DNA of 64,000 bases from assembly GCF_013488205.1 (NCBI RefSeq), contig NZ_CP040908.1, forward strand, positions 3,102,001 through 3,166,000. Direction: 5' to 3'. The notes under the pieces are model-generated. The model saw only the letters and a program-made list of their open reading frames with translations. It made no database searches and was not told the origin of the DNA. The stretch's first letter is position 1; each line of letters opens with the position of its first letter. Shown here in pieces: positions 58,510 through 64,000 of the stretch. The translations under genes and the position numbers were made by a program. The DNA is from Empedobacter falsenii. GTDB lineage: Bacteria > Bacteroidota > Bacteroidia > Flavobacteriales > Weeksellaceae.

Positions 58510-60366
58510 ATGAAAACTCTACCCACCTACCTATATACTATTTTTTTCGTCTTTTATTCTACGATTTTATTTGCTCAGAATAAATACACTGATAGTTTAA
58601 AATCAGAATTAAAAAAATCGACTATTTCTGTAAAATCTAAATTTGATTTACTAAATAAATTAGCAGAATTCAGTAGAACTTCCGATCAATATAAGCAAGC
58701 TGACTACTATATAAATGAGCAAATAAAACTAAGTAAAAAAGAAAATAATCAGCTCGAATTAGTGAAAGCTTATGTGCAAAGAGGTGTTTCGTACGAAAAT
58801 CGACAATTGTTTGAGAATGTGCAGAAATCATTGGATACAATTCAAAATATCACCAAAGATTCAAATGAATTTCTCCCAAAAGCTTATCTAAAATATCTAT
58901 TAGCCTATCATTATATAAATCTTGGAGAATTTGAGAAAAGTCAAAAAATGGTTTTACAATTTATTGCTCAACTCGAAAAAACGCCTGATGAATATATTCT
59001 AAAATCTAAAGCAAATTATCTCCTATATGCGGTTCATGCGACTTGGAATGATGCGAAAAATTCTATTCTATATGCTGAAAAATCGTTGAAATTTGCCGAA
59101 TTATCATCCGACAAAAATCTTCTTGTCCCTGCTTATGCAAATCTTGGTGTGGCACAATCGTTAAAATATATGGAATCTAAAAATTCTAAGGATTTAGATG
59201 AGTTAATAAAAACTAGTAAAAAGGCGGTGCAGATTAGTGAACAATATCAAAATCAAGTTACAAACTACAACTATGCTATTGCTTTACTAAATTTAGCTGA
59301 TTATCAACGTAATTATACCAAATTAACGGTTAATGATAAAAATGAAATCAAGCAAAATAGTTTCAAAATTATAGAATTATGTAAAACGATTCCGAATTCA
59401 CAAGAAATTTCTGCTGGCGCATTGGGATTATTGAGTGGTTTGGCAAAAGATGAAAATCAGATAGAACTTGCCGAAAAATATTTGCTAGAAGCTAATATTA
59501 TTTTGCACACACAAAAAATCAAGAATTTTTATGCGCTTGTTGCAAATTCAACTGAATTAGCCAATTTGTATCAACAAAAAGGAGAATTTCAAAAAGCGTT
59601 TGAATTTCAGAAAAAAGCAACTGATTATTCAACAGATTTATACAATCAAGATCAAGCAGAAACTTCAAAAAAATTGGAAGCTCAATTTCAATCAGAACGA
59701 AAAGAAGAAGAATTAACCAATTTGGAAGCAAAAAACAAAAGTCTGCAAAAAGAAAGAATTTTATACATCTGTCTTGCTTTTATAGGAATTATTGGTGCGT
59801 TTTTTATGTTTCGTTCTTATCATTTCAAACTGCGTTATTCAGTTGGTCGAGAAAATCAACTTAATTCAGAAAAACAAGAAGCACATCTAAAATTACAATT
59901 GCAAGAAGAAGAACAAGCCCGAATTTTGGCGGAACAAGAGTTATTAACATTACAACAGCAGAAATTGCAAGACGAAGTTTTGGCTAGTCAACTACATTTG
60001 GAACATAAAAATCAAGTTTTAAAAAATCTGAAAGATAAGATTGGGAATGAATCTTCTATCAATTTAAAACAAGTTATGCGAGAAGAAAATTTATTAGATA
60101 ATGATTTTGAAAGTGCTAAATTTAGAATTCAAGAATTACATCCAAACTTTTTCAAAACGCTAAACGAACATTCTAAGCAAAAACTAACACCTCTAGATTT
60201 GAAATATTGTTCGTATATCTATCTTGGTTTAGACACCAAACAAATTGCAACTATTCTTAATATTGAACCAAAAAGTGTACGAATGACAAAGTATCGTTTG
60301 AAGCAAAAATTTGGTCTAGTAAAAGAAGATGAATTGTATACTTTTTTCCATCAGATAATTGCTTAA
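58510..60366 (+). CDS. TPR / transmembrane / HTH one-component regulator
   Basis: 618 residues. A signal-anchor-like N-terminus (MKTLPTYLYTIFFVFYSTILFAQ) is followed by a TPR-rich region from about 30 to 380 (helices such as AYVQRGVSYENRQLFENVQKSL and AYANLGVAQSLKYM). A membrane helix (ILYICLAFIGIIGAFFMF, about 417-434) and coiled coil (about 440-520) come next. A C-terminal LuxR-type helix-turn-helix (LTPLDLKYCSYIYLGLDTKQIATILNIEPKSVRMTKYRLKQKFGL) closes it. This layout, a periplasmic TPR sensor and cytoplasmic HTH in one chain, is a known Bacteroidota regulator class. The target is unknown, possibly the small gene 32 bp downstream. Confidence 0.87.
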   Translation: MKTLPTYLYTIFFVFYSTILFAQNKYTDSLKSELKKSTISVKSKFDLLNKLAEFSRTSDQYKQADYYINEQIKLSKKENNQLELVKAYVQRGVSYENRQLFENVQKSLDTIQNITKDSNEFLPKAYLKYLLAYHYINLGEFEKSQKMVLQFIAQLEKTPDEYILKSKANYLLYAVHATWNDAKNSILYAEKSLKFAELSSDKNLLVPAYANLGVAQSLKYMESKNSKDLDELIKTSKKAVQISEQYQNQVTNYNYAIALLNLADYQRNYTKLTVNDKNEIKQNSFKIIELCKTIPNSQEISAGALGLLSGLAKDENQIELAEKYLLEANIILHTQKIKNFYALVANSTELANLYQQKGEFQKAFEFQKKATDYSTDLYNQDQAETSKKLEAQFQSERKEEELTNLEAKNKSLQKERILYICLAFIGIIGAFFMFRSYHFKLRYSVGRENQLNSEKQEAHLKLQLQEEEQARILAEQELLTLQQQKLQDEVLASQLHLEHKNQVLKNLKDKIGNESSINLKQVMREENLLDNDFESAKFRIQELHPNFFKTLNEHSKQKLTPLDLKYCSYIYLGLDTKQIATILNIEPKSVRMTKYRLKQKFGLVKEDELYTFFHQIIA

Positions 60367-60398
60367 AACAATTATTGTTTTATTACTTTTATAAAAAA

Positions 60399-60827
60399 AT
60401 GAAAAAAAATTTATTATTTATTCTACTTACAACAATTTCAACTTTTTGTTTTGGTCAAGAATCTGTTAAATATCCAATATTTCCAGGTTGTAATAAATAT
60501 AAAACAAATGAAGAATTGAGCAAATGCTTTTCTGAAAAATTATGGTATGAATTGAATGACCAAACCCAAGATTCTAGTGAGGATTTTTTCAAAGAAAATA
60601 AATCTGTACATGAGTTAACTTTATATTTTACAGTTAAAAAAGATGGAAAAGTAACAAATTATAGCTTTTCAAAAGATAGTGACGCATTGATTTCAACAAC
60701 TTATCTTAAACGAATTTCGAAAGTTTTTAAATACTACGAACAAAAAGGTAAAAAAATAATTCCAGCTTCTGAGAATAATAAATATAAAGATTTTACAATC
60801 ACGTTTAAGGTTAAATATAAAGGTTAA
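60399..60827 (+). CDS. Secreted protein with TonB-C-like segment
   Basis: 142 residues from ATG 60399 (the 8-residue extension upstream is dropped). The signal peptide is MKKNLLFILLTTISTFCFGQ. SVKYPIFPGCNKYKT and YFTVKKDGKVTNYSF recall the 'PxFPGC' and 'VxxDGxV' blocks that Bacteroidota TonB-like proteins show before their TonB-C fold. The remainder is Lys-rich. The molecular role is not clear. It lies 32 bp after the TPR/HTH gene on the same strand. Confidence 0.7.
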   Translation: MKKNLLFILLTTISTFCFGQESVKYPIFPGCNKYKTNEELSKCFSEKLWYELNDQTQDSSEDFFKENKSVHELTLYFTVKKDGKVTNYSFSKDSDALISTTYLKRISKVFKYYEQKGKKIIPASENNKYKDFTITFKVKYKG

Positions 60828-60948
60828 AACTTATTTACAGAGAGTTTTTCAAAGAAAAATGATGATATTACTTATTTTTAACTCAGCATTTCTCACTTCA
60901 ACTCTCGTTAATTTATTAAAATATAATTCATAATATTTTTCAAAATAC
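60828..60948. other. Gap before the lepA promoter
   Basis: 121 AT-rich bases with no ORF and no convincing terminator. Confidence 0.3.
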
Positions 60949-60978
60949 TTGCAGTCTGCACGGAAAAGATTATTTTTG
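60949..60978 (+). promoter_or_regulatory. lepA promoter
   Basis: TTG (60949-60951), 19 nt, TATTTTTG (60971-60978) is a full match to the Bacteroidota consensus. It lies 19 bp before the ATG, so the leader is very short. This is the best promoter match in the window. Confidence 0.7.
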
Positions 60979-60997
60979 CCTATTCGACAAATAGAAT

Positions 60998-62794
60998 ATG
61001 AAAAATATCCGTAATTTCTGTATTATCGCCCATATTGACCATGGTAAAAGTACCTTGGCCGATCGTTTATTGCAAGTAACAAACACGATTTCTGATCGCG
61101 AGTTACAAAATCAAACTTTAGACGATATGGATTTGGAACGCGAACGCGGAATCACAATTAAATCACACGCCATCCAAATGGAATATGAAAAAGATGGTGA
61201 AAAATATATTTTAAATTTAATTGACACTCCTGGTCACGTGGATTTTTCTTACGAGGTTTCTCGTTCGATTGCCGCTTGTGAAGGAGCTTTGTTAATTGTA
61301 GATGCTGCGCAAAGTATACAAGCACAAACTATTTCTAACCTTTATTTGGCTTTAGAAAATGATTTGGAAATCATTCCAGTTTTGAACAAAATCGATTTAC
61401 CTTCTGCAAATCCGGAAGAAGTAACAGACGATATTGTTGATTTGATTGGTTGTGATCCCGAAGACGTTTTGCGTGTAAGTGGAAAAACAGGTGAAGGTGT
61501 GTTAGAATTGTTACACACAATTATCGAAAAAGTTCCTGCGCCAGTTGGTGATCCAGATGCACCGTTACAAGCCTTGATTTTTGACTCTGTTTATAATCCT
61601 TTCCGAGGAATTGAAGCTTTTTATAAAGTGGTAAATGGAGAAATCAAAAAAGGAGATCAAGTAAAATTCATGGCAACCAACAAAAAATATGGTGCCGATG
61701 AAATTGGAACCTTAAAACTGAATCAAGTTGAAAAGAAAGTCATTAAAACTGGTGATGTAGGTTATATTATTTCTGGAATTAAGGAAGCTTCTGAGGTAAA
61801 AGTTGGAGATACAATTACATTAGTAGAGAATCCTGCAAGCGAAGCTATTGATGGTTTTGAGGAAGTAAAACCAATGGTTTTCGCAGGTATTTATCCAGTT
61901 GACACAGAAGATTACGAAGATTTGCGTGCTTCTATTGAAAAGTTACGTTTGAATGATGCTTCATTAACTTTTGAGGCTGAATCTTCTGCTGCTTTAGGTT
62001 TCGGTTTCCGTTGTGGATTCTTAGGAATGTTACACTTAGAAATTATTCAGGAGCGTTTAGAGCGTGAGTTCAACATGACAGTAATTACGACTGTTCCTAA
62101 CGTTTCGTATGAAGCTTATTTGGAGAAAGATCCAGAAAAAATGATTCCGGTTCATAATCCATCTGAATTACCAGATCCATCAGGATTAAATCGTGTTGAA
62201 GAACCATATATTCGTGCAGCAATCATTACAAAATCTGAATTCGTAGGTCCTGTAATGAGTTTATGTATTGAAAAACGTGGTGAATTACAATCTCAAAATT
62301 ATTTAACTCAACATAGAGTAGAAATGATTTTCAATATGCCTTTGGCTGAAGTTGTTTTTGATTTTTATGATCGATTAAAATCTATTTCAAAAGGATATGC
62401 ATCGTTTGATTATGCCCCTTCTGGAATGAAAGCTTCGAAATTGGTAAAAGTTGATATCATGATTAATGGTGAAGTTGTGGATGCTTTATCTGCCTTAATT
62501 CACGTTGATAATGCTTACAATATTGGAAAAAAAATGTGTGAGAAATTACGCGAATTAATTCCTCGTCAACAGTTTGATATTCCAATTCAGGCAGCGATTG
62601 GTGCAAAAATTATTGCGCGTGAAACAATTAAAGCGTTGCGTAAAGACGTTACGGCGAAATGTTACGGTGGTGATATTTCTCGTAAACGTAAATTATTAGA
62701 AAAGCAAAAAGCTGGTAAGAAGAAAATGCGTCAAATTGGACGTGTAGAAGTTCCACAATCTGCTTTCTTAGCTGTTTTGAAATTGAATGATTAA
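60998..62794 (+). CDS. lepA: Elongation factor 4 (LepA)
   Basis: A ribosome-associated translational GTPase of 598 residues. G-domain: [16 protein letters not shown] (P-loop), the [12 protein letters not shown] switch, DTPGHVDF, and [11 protein letters not shown]-like domains II and III follow. The LepA-specific C-terminal domain with [25 protein letters not shown] and [21 protein letters not shown] completes it. All parts are present at full length. It is monocistronic, with a strong terminator. Confidence 0.97.
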   Translation: MKNIRNFCIIAHIDHGKSTLADRLLQVTNTISDRELQNQTLDDMDLERERGITIKSHAIQMEYEKDGEKYILNLIDTPGHVDFSYEVSRSIAACEGALLIVDAAQSIQAQTISNLYLALENDLEIIPVLNKIDLPSANPEEVTDDIVDLIGCDPEDVLRVSGKTGEGVLELLHTIIEKVPAPVGDPDAPLQALIFDSVYNPFRGIEAFYKVVNGEIKKGDQVKFMATNKKYGADEIGTLKLNQVEKKVIKTGDVGYIISGIKEASEVKVGDTITLVENPASEAIDGFEEVKPMVFAGIYPVDTEDYEDLRASIEKLRLNDASLTFEAESSAALGFGFRCGFLGMLHLEIIQERLEREFNMTVITTVPNVSYEAYLEKDPEKMIPVHNPSELPDPSGLNRVEEPYIRAAIITKSEFVGPVMSLCIEKRGELQSQNYLTQHRVEMIFNMPLAEVVFDFYDRLKSISKGYASFDYAPSGMKASKLVKVDIMINGEVVDALSALIHVDNAYNIGKKMCEKLRELIPRQQFDIPIQAAIGAKIIARETIKALRKDVTAKCYGGDISRKRKLLEKQKAGKKKMRQIGRVEVPQSAFLAVLKLND

Positions 62795-62813
62795 AATTTT
62801 TATATAATTATAT

Positions 62814-62845
62814 AAGAGCTACTTTTTTAAGTAGCTCTTTTTTTT
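62814..62845 (+). terminator. lepA terminator
   Basis: An 11-bp stem (aagagctactt at 62814-62824, aagtagctctt at 62829-62839) with a TTTT loop runs into a T-run. Confidence 0.9.
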
Positions 62846-62912
62846 GAACTCACTGTAACAAATATCACAGATATTTTAAAACAATTTAATGAACTTTGAT
62901 AAAAAAGTAATA

Positions 62913-63212
62913 ATGATTTTAATTCAAATAAATTTTGATTTTCCTATTCAAATGATGGGAGAAAATTTAACAAAAAATGCTCGTTCATTAGCAGAAAGTA
63001 TAAATACTGAAAAAGGATTCATCTCAAAAATATGGATCGAAAATTCAGACACTGCAAGAAGTGGAGGTATTTATATATTTGACACTTTAGAAAATGCTCA
63101 AAATTATGCTGAAATGCATAGCGAACGAGTAAAACAAATAGGAGCAACAAATATCAATGTTGAATACTTTTCTATAAATGAAACTCTTTCCTCACTAAAT
63201 AATGGGATATAA
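62913..63212 (+). CDS. YdhR-like monooxygenase family protein
   Basis: 99 residues from ATG 62913; the earlier ATG at 62889 adds eight residues not seen in the family. The layout follows E. coli YdhR: FPIQMMGENLTKNARSLAESINTEKGFISKIWIENSDTARSGGIYIF, then DTLENAQNYAEMHSERVKQIGATNINVEYFSINETLS. This dimeric alpha+beta barrel family is suspected to act on aromatic substrates, but no reaction is established. The gene is flanked by two strong terminators, so it is monocistronic. Confidence 0.85.
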   Translation: MILIQINFDFPIQMMGENLTKNARSLAESINTEKGFISKIWIENSDTARSGGIYIFDTLENAQNYAEMHSERVKQIGATNINVEYFSINETLSSLNNGI

Positions 63213-63221
63213 ATAATTATC

Positions 63222-63251
63222 AAAGCCACTCACAATAGAGTGGCTTTTTTT
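63222..63251 (+). terminator. Terminator of the YdhR-like gene
   Basis: Arms aaagccactc (63222-63231) and gagtggcttt (63238-63247), a 6-nt loop and a T-run. Confidence 0.9.
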
Positions 63252-63298
63252 GTAACAATTGGTAAAATATTTGTACTAGTAAACTAAATACCAATCGC

Positions 63299-63643
63299 AT
63301 GAAAAACTTACTAAAGCTAGAACAACTTGCTGTATTAATTTTTATGATCGTTTTATATGGTCTACTAAAATTATCATGGATGTGGTTTGCAATTCTTTTT
63401 CTTGCTCCCGATATTTTTATGTTAGGTTATCTTTTTGGAAATAAGATTGGCGCAATATCCTATAATTTTATTCATAATTATTTTACGACAATTGCATTAA
63501 TTCTTATTGGTTATTTTTTACATATTGAATGGTGTTTGATGATTGGATTTATATTTTCCGCTCATATTGCGTTCGATCGTTATCTAGGATTTGGTCTCAA
63601 AAAATATGATGGTTTCAAGTCCACTCATTTAGGAGATTTATAA
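63299..63643 (+). CDS. DUF4260 family membrane protein
   Basis: 114 residues with about four hydrophobic helices. MLGYLFGNKIGAISYNFIHNY and HIAFDRYLGFGLKKYDGFKSTHLGDL are the family's conserved segments, with a DR and a terminal THLG motif. The function is unknown. Its stop codon overlaps the convergent dehydrogenase's stop by a few bases (63638-63643), leaving no room for a terminator between them. Confidence 0.88.
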   Translation: MKNLLKLEQLAVLIFMIVLYGLLKLSWMWFAILFLAPDIFMLGYLFGNKIGAISYNFIHNYFTTIALILIGYFLHIEWCLMIGFIFSAHIAFDRYLGFGLKKYDGFKSTHLGDL

Positions 63644-64000
63644 CATCACAACCTCATCTGTCGAACCTTTTTCCTTAATTTCTGAAATACTTCGCATCGT
63701 AATTTCTGAAATTTGTTCCAACGCTTCTTGTGTAAAAAAAGCTTGATGTGCAGTGACCAAAACATTTGGAAAACTCATCAATCGTTGAATCATATCATCC
63801 TGAATAATTTCTGCTGATAAATCTTTGAAAAACAATTTTTCTTCTTGCTCATAAACATCAATTCCCAAATAACCAATTTTATGATTTTTCAAGGCTTCAA
63901 TCGCTTCATGTGTATTGATTAATCCTCCTCTACTCGTATTAATAATCGTTACACCATCTTTCATCATCGCAATCGTTTCTTGATTAATCATGTAATGATT
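63638..64000 (-). CDS. ldhA: D-lactate dehydrogenase / 2-hydroxyacid dehydrogenase, 3' part (truncated by window edge)
   Basis: The C-terminal 120 residues of an NAD-dependent D-2-hydroxyacid dehydrogenase; the frame continues through the right edge (codons before the internal ATG at 63991 read Asn-His-Tyr). Motifs: INQETIAMMKDGVTIINTSRGGLINT, IGYLGIDVYEQEEKLFFKDL, and VLVTAHQAFFTQEAL, where the His is the expected catalytic acid. The GIDVYEQEEKLFF phrase points to LdhA rather than a phosphoglycerate dehydrogenase. It would make D-lactate from pyruvate in fermentation. Confidence 0.9.
   Translation of the reverse strand, partial: NHYMINQETIAMMKDGVTIINTSRGGLINTHEAIEALKNHKIGYLGIDVYEQEEKLFFKDLSAEIIQDDMIQRLMSFPNVLVTAHQAFFTQEALEQISEITMRSISEIKEKGSTDEVVML

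Noticed and set aside
1-64000. CRISPR arrays, rRNA genes and insertion sequences
   Set aside because: No regularly spaced repeat series, no rRNA-like block and no transposase-like frame was found on either strand.

Overview
The window is 64 kb of an AT-rich chromosome from a member of the Bacteroidota, most likely class Flavobacteriia. An Empedobacter/Weeksella/Chryseobacterium-type genus is my inference from gene content; no 16S gene is present to prove it. Support comes from several recognisable TTG-N19-21-TAnnTTTG promoters (the Bacteroidota sigma factor consensus), many short 'MKK..QA/AQ' signal peptides, and families typical of this class: DUF5723, DUF4260, AIM24, a KdsD/TatC cluster, an EtfBA operon, and DUF151 bifunctional nuclease beside a NupG-like transporter. 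Most of the window is a dense core chromosome with short operons separated by clear hairpin terminators. I see no rRNA, prophage, insertion sequence or CRISPR array. One tRNA (CAU anticodon) is present.

Layout. 1-9.1 kb: end of an unidentified gene, folA, a nucleoside-type MFS transporter with a DUF151 nuclease, etfBA, kdsD-tatC, recQ. 9.1-12.7 kb: gpmI, a small HAD hydrolase, map and a methyltransferase in one direction. 12.8-15.7 kb: three secreted proteins with related signal peptides, the first-transcribed one a TlpA-like thioredoxin. 15.8-23.6 kb: polA, an adrenodoxin-type ferredoxin, AIM24, a DUF5723 barrel, ferredoxin-NADP reductase, and a divergent HxlR/monooxygenase pair. 23.7-34.1 kb: tRNA, aminotransferase, tpx, hbd, Gfo/Idh/MocA oxidoreductase, pcm, a two-component system with a PepSY-like periplasmic protein, threonine aldolase and an O-succinylhomoserine sulfhydrylase-type enzyme. 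34.2-40.7 kb: a tandem pair of surface proteins with C1q-like C-termini, a DEAD-box helicase, aspA, a DUF5009 membrane acyltransferase and a lipoprotein.

40.7-50.8 kb is the most striking region. A divergent XRE regulator faces a co-oriented series encoding a YbjN/CesT-like chaperone, PspA, a DUF4177 protein, a YqiJ-like membrane protein, a YqiK-like flotillin, and a 1611-residue protein with a C-terminal AAA+ ATPase. Together these look like a membrane-stress or membrane-remodelling machine. A 188-bp nested inverted repeat separates the flotillin from the ATPase.

52.1-55.1 kb is the second notable region. An RNA-repair operon encodes an uncharacterised very basic protein, an RtcB RNA ligase and the release factor PrfH. 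It is preceded by a perfect 24-bp palindrome and by a tiny 26-codon gene that has its own promoter and terminator. PrfH carries an in-frame 18-bp tandem duplication. 55.2-64 kb: GH2 beta-mannosidase, DUF4870 protein, a TPR/transmembrane/HTH regulator, lepA, a YdhR-like monooxygenase, a DUF4260 protein and the 3' part of an ldhA-type dehydrogenase running off the right edge.
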